From Marivita sp030148515 (GTDB lineage: Bacteria; Pseudomonadota; Alphaproteobacteria; Rhodobacterales; Rhodobacteraceae), in the NCBI RefSeq assembly GCF_048006345.1, contig NZ_CP180351.1, forward strand, positions 186,001-250,000: 64,000 bases of DNA, given 5' to 3'. The notes under the pieces are model-generated. The model saw only the letters and a list, made by a program, of their open reading frames with translations. It had not been told where the DNA came from and made no database searches. The position numbers and the translations under genes were made by a program. Positions 49,595-58,099 of the stretch are shown here, in pieces (within the stretch, counting starts at the first letter, position 1; every line of letters starts with the position of its first letter).

Positions 49595-51265
49595 TCATCC
49601 AAGGATGCGCGGCAGGCGCAGCCCGTGTTCGCGGGCGCAGGCTATTGCGTCGTCATAACCGGCGTCCGCATGTCGCCAGACGCCGCTGGCGGGGTCGTTC
49701 CACAACACGCGCTCAAGGCGTTTCGCAGCTTCGGGGGTGCCATCCGCACAAATGACCACACCTGCGTGCTGGCTGAAGCCCATGCCAACGCCACCGCCAT
49801 GATGCAGGCTGACCCATGTGGCGCCTGATGCCGTGTTCACCAGCGCATTGAGCAGCGGCCAGTCGGATACGGCGTCCGATCCATCCTTCATCGCTTCGGT
49901 TTCGCGGTTGGGGCTGGCGACAGATCCGCTGTCCAGATGGTCGCGGCCAATCACGACTGGGGCTTTCAACTCTCCGCTGGCGACCATTTCGTTAAACGCA
50001 AGGCCAGCCTTGTGACGATCGCCCAGCCCGATCCAGCAAATGCGCGCCGGCAGACCTTGGAAGGCAATCCGTTCACGCGCCATGTCCAGCCAGTTGTGCA
50101 GATGGGCGTTGTCCGGGAAAAGCTCCTTCATCTTGGCGTCGGTCTTGTAGATATCCTCGGGATCACCCGACAGCGCGCACCATCGGAACGGACCAATGCC
50201 GCGACAGAACAGTGGGCGGATATAGGCGGGCACAAAGCCGGGGAAGGCAAAGGCGTTTTCAAGCCCTTCGTCCAGAGCCACCTGACGAATGTTGTTGCCG
50301 TAATCCAAAGTCGGCACACCGGCGTTCCAGAAATCCACCATCGCGGCGACATGGGTTTTCATGCTGGCGCGCGCGGCCGTTTCCACCGCTTTGGGGTCGC
50401 TTTCCCGCTTTTCGCGCCATTCTGCCATGCTCCAGCCCTGCGGCAGATACCCGTTGATCGGATCGTGCGCGCTGGTCTGGTCGGTCACGATGTCGGGACG
50501 CACGCCGCGCTTGAACAGCTCGGGGAACACATCCGCCGCATTGCCCAACAGCCCCACGGACTTGGCTTCACCCGCCTTGGTCCAGCGGTCGATCATCGCA
50601 AGCGCTTCGTCCAGCGTGTCGGCTTTTTCGTCGAGGTAACGTGTGCGCAGGCGGAACTCGATGCTGTCGGGGTTGCACTCGACAGCCAGGCAACATGCGC
50701 CGGCCATCACCGCTGCGAGCGGTTGCGCCCCGCCCATGCCGCCCAAGCCGCCGGTCAGAATCCACTTCCCGGTCAGATCGCCGCCATAATGCTGACGACC
50801 AGCCTCGGCGAAGGTCTCATAGGTGCCCTGAACGATGCCCTGCGTGCCGATGTAAATCCACGATCCCGCAGTCATCTGGCCGTACATGGCCAGCCCTTTT
50901 TTATCGAGTTCGTTGAAATGATCCCAGTTCGCCCAATGCGGCACGAGGTTCGAATTGGCGATCAGCACGCGCGGCGCATCGGTGTGGGTTTTGACGATGG
51001 CAATCGGCTTGCCGGATTGCACGACAAGCGTTTCGTCCGCTTCCAACTCCTTGAGGCTGGCGACAATGGCGTCGAAATCCTGCCATGTGCGCGCGACGCG
51101 TCCAATGCCGCCATAGACCACCAGTTCGTGCGGGTTTTCCGCGACATCGGGGTGCAGATTGTTCATCAGCATCCGCAAAGGTGCTTCGGTCTGCCAGCTT
51201 TTGGCGTTCAGTTCGGGACCGGTCGGCGGATAGACATCGCGGGTGTTCTTGCGGGGGTCGCTCAT
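49595..51265 (-). CDS. hutU: Urocanate hydratase
   Basis: The 556-residue enzyme has the urocanase features GSWIYIGTQGIVQGTYETFAEAG, the NAD+-binding TGGLGGMGGAQPLA, VGLLGNAADVFPEL and DQTSAHDPINGYLPQGW. It converts urocanate to 4-imidazolone-5-propionate, the second step of histidine breakdown, with tightly bound NAD+ as electrophile. ATG 51265 overlaps the hutG stop by four bases. Length is normal. The TRAP transporter genes follow. Confidence 0.97.
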   Translation of the reverse strand: MSDPRKNTRDVYPPTGPELNAKSWQTEAPLRMLMNNLHPDVAENPHELVVYGGIGRVARTWQDFDAIVASLKELEADETLVVQSGKPIAIVKTHTDAPRVLIANSNLVPHWANWDHFNELDKKGLAMYGQMTAGSWIYIGTQGIVQGTYETFAEAGRQHYGGDLTGKWILTGGLGGMGGAQPLAAVMAGACCLAVECNPDSIEFRLRTRYLDEKADTLDEALAMIDRWTKAGEAKSVGLLGNAADVFPELFKRGVRPDIVTDQTSAHDPINGYLPQGWSMAEWREKRESDPKAVETAARASMKTHVAAMVDFWNAGVPTLDYGNNIRQVALDEGLENAFAFPGFVPAYIRPLFCRGIGPFRWCALSGDPEDIYKTDAKMKELFPDNAHLHNWLDMARERIAFQGLPARICWIGLGDRHKAGLAFNEMVASGELKAPVVIGRDHLDSGSVASPNRETEAMKDGSDAVSDWPLLNALVNTASGATWVSLHHGGGVGMGFSQHAGVVICADGTPEAAKRLERVLWNDPASGVWRHADAGYDDAIACAREHGLRLPRILG

Positions 51266-52053
51266 TGGGGCCTCCAGTCGGACAGGGTTTCGAGAATGGT
51301 CTTGAGATGCGTGCGCAGTCGGTCGGCACGGGGGGTGTCATAGGTCCAGGGTGGGGCCTCGGATGACAGATAGGTGGACTGGGCCAGTTCCATCTGGATG
51401 GCGTGCAGGCCATCGGCGGGGCGACCATAGTGGCGCGTGGTCCAGCCGCCCGTGAAGCGCCCGTTGAGAATGCTGGTGTAGCCACCCGCGGCTTTGCAGA
51501 TTTGCAGAACGCTTGTCTCGATTTGCAAATCGCAGGTCGCGCCCAGATTGGTGCCGATGTTGAAGTCGGGCAGGGTGCCGTCAAAGAGGAACGGAATATG
51601 CGACCGGATCGAGTGGCAGTCGTAGAGCACCGCAAATCCGTGGATCGCCTTGACGCGCTGCAACTCGGCTTCCAGCGCCGCGTGATAGGGCGCGTGATAG
51701 GCGAGGCGGCGACGTTCGACCTCGGCGGCGTCCGGCTCTTGCCCTGCAAGATAGATCGGCACCCCGTCGAAATCGGTCAGGGGGCATAGCCCTGTGGTGT
51801 TCTGACCGGGATAGAGACTTTCGCCAGAGGGATCGCGATTCACGTCGATCACGTAGCGATGCACCGTTGTGCGCACTGTTGTGGCACCGTCGACCAACCC
51901 GGCATAAAGCGTGTGGATATGCCAATCCGTATCCGCAATCGCGAGTCCGGTGTCGTTCAGACGGGCAAGACAGTCGTCGGGGATGTCGGTGCCGGTATGC
52001 GGCAGGCCAAGAACAAGCGGGCTTTCCCCGCGGGTGATCTCGATCAGGCTCAT
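51262..52053 (-). CDS. hutG: N-formylglutamate deformylase
   Basis: The 263-residue enzyme shows the HutG/amidohydrolase pattern: LPHTGTDIP, DTDWHIHTLYAGL, HRYVIDVNRDPSG and DCHSIRSHIP, supplying metal ligands. It cleaves N-formylglutamate to glutamate and formate, the last step of the five-step route. The presence of hutF on the other side confirms that route rather than formiminoglutamase. ATG 52053 overlaps the hutH stop by four bases. Confidence 0.94.
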   Translation of the reverse strand: MSLIEITRGESPLVLGLPHTGTDIPDDCLARLNDTGLAIADTDWHIHTLYAGLVDGATTVRTTVHRYVIDVNRDPSGESLYPGQNTTGLCPLTDFDGVPIYLAGQEPDAAEVERRRLAYHAPYHAALEAELQRVKAIHGFAVLYDCHSIRSHIPFLFDGTLPDFNIGTNLGATCDLQIETSVLQICKAAGGYTSILNGRFTGGWTTRHYGRPADGLHAIQMELAQSTYLSSEAPPWTYDTPRADRLRTHLKTILETLSDWRPQ

Positions 52054-53576
52054 AGCGAGACCTCCAGACCAGCGGCGTGCGCGAACATGTCTTTGGTCAC
52101 GCAGGCTGCGGCGCGTTGAATGTCGGGGGCGAGATAGCGGTCCTGCTGAAGGCTTGGCACCACGGCGCGCAGGCTGGTCAGCACCGCTTGCAGTCGGGCC
52201 GAGGTGGTCAGCGGCGCACGCTGCTCGATGCCTTGGGCAGCGCACATCGCCTCGATGCCAAGGATCACCGACAGGTTCTTCGTCATGCGACCCAACCGCC
52301 GGGCGCCATGGGCGGCCATGCTCACATGGTCCTCCTGATTGGCCGAGGTGGGCGTGCTGTCAGTGGAACAGGGGTTCGCCAGATGTTTGTTCTCGCTCAT
52401 CAGCGCCGCGGTTGTCACTTCGGCGATCATGAGACCAGAATTCAGACCCGGCTCTGGCGTCAGGAACGGCGGCAGGTCAAAGGATAGAGTCGGATCGACC
52501 ATCAAGGCCACGCGGCGCTGTGCGATCGCGCCGATTTCGGCCACGGCCAGCGCGATCTGGTCAGCGGCAAAGGCGACAGGTTCGGCGTGGAAGTTGCCAC
52601 CGGACAGGATCTCGCCCGTTTCCGCAATCACCAGTGGGTTGTCCGTCACCGCATTGGCTTCGATCTCCAGCGTGCGTCCGGCAAAGCGCAAGAGGTCGAT
52701 GGCGGCACCGGTGACCTGCGGCTGGCACCGGATGCAATAGGGGTCCTGCACGCGGGTGTCGCCATCCCGGTGGCTTTCGCGGATTTCGCTTCCGTCCAGA
52801 AGCTGCGCCATGGCGGTTGCCACATCGATCTGGCCCTGATGCCCGCGCAACGCATGAATGGCCGGGTTGAGCGGCGCGGTGGAGCCCATGATCGCATCGG
52901 TGGACAGTGCTGAGGTGACAATTGCCGCACGCGCGGCGCGCCATGCCTCGAACAACCCGGTCAGTGCGCAGGCGGATGAGAATTGTGTGCCATTGATCAG
53001 CGCTAGCCCTTCCTTTGGACCAAGCACCACAGGGGTCAGCCCGGCTTTTTCGAGCGCCACGCCACCGGGCATGACCTTTCCGCCAAAGACAGCTTCGCCC
53101 GCGCCGATCATCACCGCGGCCATATGCGCCAGCGGGGCCAGATCGCCTGACGCCCCAACCGAGCCTTGTACCGGGATCACCGGGATCACGCCGCGCGCCA
53201 GCATCGCTTCGATCAATGCGCAGATGTCCCAGCGCACGCCCGACGCACCACGGCCGAGCGACACCAGCTTGAGCGCCATCATCAGCCGTGTGGTCGCGGG
53301 TTCCAACGGTTCCCCGACGCCGCAGCAATGCGACAGGATCAGGTTGCGTTGCAGGGTCTCCGTGTCGTCCGGTGCGATCCGGACTGAGGCCAGTTTGCCA
53401 AAGCCGGTGTTGACGCCGTAGACCGGCGTGCCGTCCTTCGCCGCCCGCGCGACGACCGCCGCCGACGCGTCGATACCCGCGCGCGCCGCGGGATCGAGCG
53501 TCACCGGGCCATCGCCGCGCCACAGCGCTTCGAGGTCGGAAAGGGTTGCGGTTCCGGGCGTCAGCACATGGGTCAC
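52050..53576 (-). CDS. hutH: Histidine ammonia-lyase
   Basis: The 508-residue enzyme has the Ala-Ser-Gly triad (142-144, in GASGDLAPLAHMA) that forms the MIO prosthetic group, the catalytic Y53 in YGVNTGFG, and NGTQFSSA. It deaminates L-histidine to urocanate. GTG 53576 is chosen because GGAGG lies six bases upstream and it overlaps the hutI stop (GTGA); the longer open frame to 53780 lies inside hutI. All four enzymes from hutI to hutU overlap by four bases, so they are translated as a unit. Confidence 0.96.
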   Translation of the reverse strand: MTHVLTPGTATLSDLEALWRGDGPVTLDPAARAGIDASAAVVARAAKDGTPVYGVNTGFGKLASVRIAPDDTETLQRNLILSHCCGVGEPLEPATTRLMMALKLVSLGRGASGVRWDICALIEAMLARGVIPVIPVQGSVGASGDLAPLAHMAAVMIGAGEAVFGGKVMPGGVALEKAGLTPVVLGPKEGLALINGTQFSSACALTGLFEAWRAARAAIVTSALSTDAIMGSTAPLNPAIHALRGHQGQIDVATAMAQLLDGSEIRESHRDGDTRVQDPYCIRCQPQVTGAAIDLLRFAGRTLEIEANAVTDNPLVIAETGEILSGGNFHAEPVAFAADQIALAVAEIGAIAQRRVALMVDPTLSFDLPPFLTPEPGLNSGLMIAEVTTAALMSENKHLANPCSTDSTPTSANQEDHVSMAAHGARRLGRMTKNLSVILGIEAMCAAQGIEQRAPLTTSARLQAVLTSLRAVVPSLQQDRYLAPDIQRAAACVTKDMFAHAAGLEVSL

Positions 53577-54769
53577 AGGACGCCTCCGAATATTCGCCGG
53601 TACAGAGGATTGATCCCGATACCGTAGGAGAGTTCCGCCGGATCGCTCACGTTCCAGATCGCCAGATCGGCACGCATGCCAGAGACGATCTCGCCGCAAT
53701 CGCTCAGTCCCAAGGCACGGGAGGCGTTGCGTGTCGTCCCCGCCAAAGCCTCGGCCGGGGTCAGTCGGAAGAGGGTGCAAGCCATGTTCATCGCCAAGAG
53801 GAGAGAGCCCAAAGGTGAAGAGCCAGGGTTCCAGTCGGTGCCCACGGCTATTGGAACGCCGTGATCCCGGAACGCCTGAACCGGCGGCGCTTGAGTTTCG
53901 TGGATCGTATAGAACGCTCCGGGTAGCAGGACCGCCACAGTGCCGGACGCCGCCAAAGCCTTGGCATCCGCCTCGGTCGCATATTCGACGTGGTCGGCAG
54001 AGAGCGCATTGTACTTTGCAGCCAGCGCCGCGCCGCCCAAATGGCTCAACTGCTCGGCATGCAGTTTGACCGGGAGGCCAAGTTCTTGCGCCACATCGAA
54101 CACCCGCGCAATCTGCGCGGTGTCAAAGGCAATCCCTTCGCAGAACCCGTCCACAGCATCGACCAAGCCTTCCACGTGGGCCTCGCGCAGTGCCGGGATG
54201 CAGATTTCGTCGATATAGCTTTCCGCATCGCTGCCCTTCGGGACCGCATGCGCGCCGAGGAAACTGGTCACAACCCGGATCGGCCGGACTTCTCCCAGGG
54301 CACGGGCGACGCGGAGCATCTTGAGTTCGGTCTCCTTATCCAGCCCGTAGCCCGACTTGATCTCAACCGTTGCCACACCTTGGGCGATCAGTGCGTCAAT
54401 CCGGGGCATGGCGCTGTGCAGAAGGTCCGCCTCGGACGCCCCGCGGGTGGCCGCAACGGTGGACACGATGCCACCCCCGGCACGGGCGATCTCTTCATAG
54501 CTGGCCCCATTCAGCCGCATCTCGAATTCGCGGGCGCGGTTACCGCCATGGACGATATGCGTGTGGCAGTCGATCAGCGCGGGAGTGATCAGCCGACCTG
54601 ACATGTCGTGTCGAAGACTGTCCGCAAAGTCAGGCGGCACTTCGCGTTCGGGACCAACCCAGGCGATCCTATCCGCGTCGATGGCAATCGCGGCGTTTTC
54701 GATCAGGCCATACCCGTCATCTGCCATTGTGGCGACCGTTGTTCCGCTTATGACGTATCGTTCAGCCAT
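53573..54769 (-). CDS. hutI: Imidazolonepropionase
   Basis: The 398-residue metal amidohydrolase has DCHTHIVHGGNRAREFEMRLNG, EIKSGYGLDKETELKMLRV, KLHAEQLSHLGGAALAAKY and GTDWNPGSSPLGSLLLAMNM, as in HutI. It opens the imidazolone ring to N-formimidoyl-glutamate, the third step. It is the first gene of the minus-strand hut operon and is divergent from hutF, with only 72 bases between the preferred starts and a palindrome for HutC in between. Confidence 0.96.
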   Translation of the reverse strand: MAERYVISGTTVATMADDGYGLIENAAIAIDADRIAWVGPEREVPPDFADSLRHDMSGRLITPALIDCHTHIVHGGNRAREFEMRLNGASYEEIARAGGGIVSTVAATRGASEADLLHSAMPRIDALIAQGVATVEIKSGYGLDKETELKMLRVARALGEVRPIRVVTSFLGAHAVPKGSDAESYIDEICIPALREAHVEGLVDAVDGFCEGIAFDTAQIARVFDVAQELGLPVKLHAEQLSHLGGAALAAKYNALSADHVEYATEADAKALAASGTVAVLLPGAFYTIHETQAPPVQAFRDHGVPIAVGTDWNPGSSPLGSLLLAMNMACTLFRLTPAEALAGTTRNASRALGLSDCGEIVSGMRADLAIWNVSDPAELSYGIGINPLYRRIFGGVL

Positions 54770-54805
54770 CGGTCGCTCTTGCGTTATAACCTTCTTAAAA
54801 TTAAT

Positions 54806-54817
54806 ATGTACCTACAT
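54806..54817. promoter_or_regulatory. HutC-type operator between hutI and hutF
   Basis: ATGTA-CC-TACAT is a perfect five-base inverted repeat in AT-rich surroundings (54790-54825). HutC and other GntR/HutC regulators bind such TGTA/TACA palindromes. It is 37 bases before the hutI start and 25 before the preferred hutF start, so one site could repress both transcripts. HutC is encoded downstream of hutF. Confidence 0.65.
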
Positions 54818-54841
54818 AAAAATGTCAATGGAGCTGTTGGC

Positions 54842-56209
54842 GTGCAAGTGATCCATGCAAATCAGGCGCTTACGCCACAGGGTTGGCACCGCGATGTGGA
54901 AGTCACGATTGGTGCAAGCGGACGAATCGAGTTTGTCGGGCCGGTCGCGCGGACGCCCACGCATCGAACCGCGCTGCTGTTGCCCGCGCCGTTGAACCTG
55001 CACAGTCACGCCTTCCAACGTGCGATGGCAGGCCTGACCGAAGCCAAGGGCCCGGACCCCCGCGACAGCTTTTGGAGCTGGCGGCGGTTGATGTACAAAT
55101 TTCTCGACCAGTTGACGCCCGATGACGTCGAAGCCATCGCGGCGCTGGTCTTCATGGAAATGCTGGAAGCGGGATATGGCGCAGTCGCCGAATTCCACTA
55201 CCTGCATCACGGTCTCGGCGGGGTGCCCTATGACACGATCTCGGAAATGTCCGAACGGATCGTCGCCGCATCAGAGACCGCCGGGATCGGCCTCACCCTG
55301 TTGCCGGTGCTCTATCAATATGGCGGGTGTGATCTGCGCCCGTTGAACGGGGGGCAGCAACGTTTCGGCAATGACGTGGATCGGTTCTTGCGCCTTTACG
55401 AAGGTGCATCTGATGCGGTGGCCCAAAGCATGGCGGACGCGAAGATCGGTGTCGCCCCACATTCGCTGCGGGCAGTGAATCCGGAAGGCTTGCGCGCGGT
55501 TGTTGAGCACGCCACCGCAGGTCCGATCCACATGCATCTGGCAGAACAGGTGGCCGAGGTCGACGAAGTGCTGGCCCATCTTGGCGCGCGTCCGACCGAA
55601 TGGTTGTTGGAACACCACGCCGTGGATGCCCGCTGGTGCCTGATCCATTGCACCCAGATGACCGATGACGAGACCTTGGCACTGGCGCGATCGGGTGCGG
55701 TTGCCGGGCTGTGCCCGATCACTGAATTGAACCTGGGCGACGGTATCTTCAACGGGACCGCGTTCCTTGGGGCAGGGGGGAATATCGGGTTCGGCTCTGA
55801 CTCCAACGTGAATATTTCGCTATTCGACGAACTCAAGACACTGGAATATTCGCAACGCCTGCGCGATCTGTCCCGGGCCGCCTTGGCCACGCCCGACCGA
55901 TCAACGGGCCGGGTGCTTTTTGACGCCGCCATCGCCGGCGGTGCGCAAGCAGGCGACCGAGACAGCGGCCGGATCGAAGCCGGGGCCTTTGCCGATCTGA
56001 TCGGGCTCGACGACGACACCGAATTCCTCTGCAACCGACGGGACGATGCCCTCATCGACAGTCTGGTGTTTAGCGGCGGTGGCTCCGCCTGCATCCGGGA
56101 TGTCTGGAGCGCGGGGCGGCACGTTGTCCGCGACGGTCGCCATTTCCAGCGCGACAAGATAATCACCGACTACAAGCGAGTGATGATGCGGTTGGAGACT
56201 GATATTTGA
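54842..56209 (+). CDS. hutF: Formimidoylglutamate deiminase
   Basis: The 455-residue amidohydrolase has LNLHSHAFQRAMAG (H54, H56), HSLRAVNPEGL, MHLAEQVAEVDE and GFGSDSNVNISLFDELKTLE. It deiminates N-formimidoyl-glutamate to N-formylglutamate, feeding HutG. GTG 54842 is preferred because it has GGAG upstream and gives the usual MQVIHANQALTPQGW start; ATG 54806 lies inside the operator palindrome. It overlaps hutC by four bases. Confidence 0.94.
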   Translation: MQVIHANQALTPQGWHRDVEVTIGASGRIEFVGPVARTPTHRTALLLPAPLNLHSHAFQRAMAGLTEAKGPDPRDSFWSWRRLMYKFLDQLTPDDVEAIAALVFMEMLEAGYGAVAEFHYLHHGLGGVPYDTISEMSERIVAASETAGIGLTLLPVLYQYGGCDLRPLNGGQQRFGNDVDRFLRLYEGASDAVAQSMADAKIGVAPHSLRAVNPEGLRAVVEHATAGPIHMHLAEQVAEVDEVLAHLGARPTEWLLEHHAVDARWCLIHCTQMTDDETLALARSGAVAGLCPITELNLGDGIFNGTAFLGAGGNIGFGSDSNVNISLFDELKTLEYSQRLRDLSRAALATPDRSTGRVLFDAAIAGGAQAGDRDSGRIEAGAFADLIGLDDDTEFLCNRRDDALIDSLVFSGGGSACIRDVWSAGRHVVRDGRHFQRDKIITDYKRVMMRLETDI

Positions 56210-56907
56210 ACGAAGAGACACGCCTGTCCTGGACCGACGTTCGCGACGAAGTCCGCGCCCGCATCCTGAACCGGACCTACGCGCCCGGTGACAGGCTGCC
56301 CCGGGACGAGGACATTGCGTCGGAACTGGGCTGTGCCCGCACAACGGTGCACCGTGCGATGCAGGATCTGACACTGGCCGGACTGGTCGAGCGCAAGCGC
56401 AAGGGCGGCACCCATGTACGCACCGATCCGGTGACCCGGGCGACCTTTGACATCCCGATCACCCGGCGCGAGGTCGAACAGCGCGGTTCAAAGTACAATT
56501 ATCAGCTCATCAGCCGCAACTTTGAAGCCAGCCCGATCTCGATCATGGCGCGGTTCGGGCTGCAAACGGTTGCGGACATGCTCCATGTCAAAGCGCTGCA
56601 TCTTGCGGACAACCGACCTTATATCCTTGAGGATCGATGGATCGACACCCGATCAACACCCGAGATCCTCGAGGTCGATCTGACCCGTGAGAGCGCCAAT
56701 GAATGGTTGGTGCGCAACAAGCCCTATTCACGGGTAGATGTCAGATTCTCGGCGATTAATGCCGACGGTGAAAACGCCGATTACCTGGACGCACCGACCG
56801 GCAGTGCGCTTTTCGTGATCGAACGCACCACATGGATCGGTCCGTCGCCGATCACGACGGTACAGTCGGTCGCCGCTCCGGGGTATCAATTGGTCGCACA
56901 GGGCTGA
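56206..56907 (+). CDS. hutC: HutC, GntR/HutC family repressor
   Basis: The 233-residue regulator has an N-terminal winged helix (GDRLPRDEDIASELGCARTTVHRAMQDLTLAGLVERKRKGGTHV) and a C-terminal UTRA domain (ILEDRWIDTR, then ALFVIERTTWIG). HutC represses hut genes and responds to urocanate. The start is probably TTG 56206, overlapping the hutF TGA. No other GntR gene is near the hut operon, and the 54806-54817 palindrome is the expected site. Confidence 0.92.
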   Translation: MNEETRLSWTDVRDEVRARILNRTYAPGDRLPRDEDIASELGCARTTVHRAMQDLTLAGLVERKRKGGTHVRTDPVTRATFDIPITRREVEQRGSKYNYQLISRNFEASPISIMARFGLQTVADMLHVKALHLADNRPYILEDRWIDTRSTPEILEVDLTRESANEWLVRNKPYSRVDVRFSAINADGENADYLDAPTGSALFVIERTTWIGPSPITTVQSVAAPGYQLVAQG

Positions 56908-57160
56908 CAGACCACGAATATCGGCAAGCGGCTCGGAGGTTTCCCGCTCGCACGTTGCCACTTACATCCGAGCTTCGCGGCGATGGCTCGTGTTTCTGAC
57001 CTCCCACTTTGGAGGAACGGAGTTTTTTACAGTGATAGCAACATACGGCGCTTAGCGGTGCGATGAGACTGCGCAAGATCACTGATGTCAAAGGGTCTTC
57101 GCGCCGAGAAATCCCACCAGTCTGGCGCATAATGCCGGCTAACCCATTGTAACGTAAGGG
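56908..57160. other. Intergenic region between hutC and tRNA-Cys
   Basis: These 253 bases contain no convincing gene on either strand. A weak hairpin CCTCC/GGAGG (about 57000-57016) is followed after nine bases by TTTTTT and may end the hutFC transcript. No clear terminator for the minus-strand tRNA was found. Confidence 0.4.
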
Positions 57161-57231
57161 AGGCGAGTACCGGAATCGAGCCGGTGTACACGGATTTGCA
57201 ATCCGCTGCGTCACCACTCCGCCAACTCGCC
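57161..57231 (-). tRNA. tRNA-Cys (GCA)
   Basis: The minus strand folds as a 71-base tRNA: acceptor GGCGAGT / ACTCGCC, D-arm, anticodon stem AGCGGAT with loop TTGCAAA giving anticodon GCA, a short variable loop and T-arm CCGG-CTCGATT-CCGG with the invariant TTC-like segment. Discriminator U73 fits tRNA-Cys. The 3' CCA is not encoded (CCC follows), so it must be added after transcription, as is common in this group. Confidence 0.93.
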
Positions 57232-57243
57232 AGATTGAACGTC

Positions 57244-57272
57244 TGATTAGGCGCTTGGACGACGCCCGTCAA
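57244..57272 (-). promoter_or_regulatory. Sigma-70-type promoter for tRNA-Cys
   Basis: Upstream of the tRNA on the minus strand, TTGACG (-35, 57267-57272) is 17 bases from TAATCA (-10, 57244-57249), with the tRNA 5' end 12 bases further. A GC-rich stretch follows the -10, compatible with a stringent discriminator. Confidence 0.6.
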
Positions 57273-57393
57273 GCAGTTAACGGCTGTGCAAGCGTTCACA
57301 GGATGTGGCAGTATTTCGCGCGTTCTGCGCATTGCTGAAACCGGACAGCTGTGGCAGAAGTCCCGCAGCGAACTGAACGGATGAGTTTAGCCA

Positions 57394-58047
57394 ATGACAG
57401 ACTTTGCCGCCCGCCGGACCATGATGGTCGACACGCAGGTCCGACCCTCCGATGTGACCAAGTTTCCCATCATCGACGCCATGTTGTCGGTGCCTCGGGA
57501 GCTTTTTGTGCCGCGAGAGCAGGCAGAAGCCGCCTATATCAGCGAAAACGTGCCAATCGCGCCCGGTCGGGTCGTGCTTGAGCCGCGCACGCTTGGCAAA
57601 CTGCTGGATGCGATCAACATCGAAGGCAACGAACTCGTGCTCGATATCGGCGCGGGCTATGGGTATTCCTCGGCGCTGGTTGCACGCATGGCTGAAGCGG
57701 TGATTGCGGTGGAAGAGGACGAAACCCTTGCAGCAGAGGCTCAGTCCATCCTTTCCGATCAAGGCGCGGACAACGTTGTGGTGCACACAGGTCCGCTGAC
57801 AGATGGCGCGGTGCAACATGGGCCTTATGATGCGATCCTGATCCAAGGTGGGGTCGAACAGGTACCCGCAGGTCTGCTGGACCAACTCAAGGAAGGTGGC
57901 CGGATCGGCTGCGTGTTCATGGAAGGCGCCTTGGGCGTTGCCAGAATCGGTTACAAGATTGATGGTGACATCACGTGGCGTTTTGCGTTCAACGCCTCGG
58001 CTCCGGTCTTGCCGGGGTTCGCCAAAGAGGTCGCTTTCACGCTTTGA
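57394..58047 (+). CDS. pcm: Protein-L-isoaspartate O-methyltransferase
   Basis: The 217-residue AdoMet enzyme has the PCMT pattern: MMVDTQVRPSDVTKFPIIDAML and ELFVPREQAEAAYISENVPIAPGRVVLEPRTLGKLL at the N-terminus. The glycine-rich AdoMet loop is LDIGAGYGYSSALVARM. It is a short form (about 217 residues) of the kind found before tolC in alphaproteobacteria, where it may repair isoaspartyl residues or act on another substrate. It is 52 bases upstream of tolC and probably co-transcribed. Confidence 0.9.
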   Translation: MTDFAARRTMMVDTQVRPSDVTKFPIIDAMLSVPRELFVPREQAEAAYISENVPIAPGRVVLEPRTLGKLLDAINIEGNELVLDIGAGYGYSSALVARMAEAVIAVEEDETLAAEAQSILSDQGADNVVVHTGPLTDGAVQHGPYDAILIQGGVEQVPAGLLDQLKEGGRIGCVFMEGALGVARIGYKIDGDITWRFAFNASAPVLPGFAKEVAFTL

Positions 58048-58099
58048 GCGACGCGTACGGCAACACATAAAAATCGACAGGTTAATGGGGGCAGTAGGT

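Noticed and set aside
49937..51343. 468-residue plus-strand frame opposite hutU
   Set aside because: Antisense shadow of urocanate hydratase, whose NAD motif and catalytic segments are all on the minus strand.
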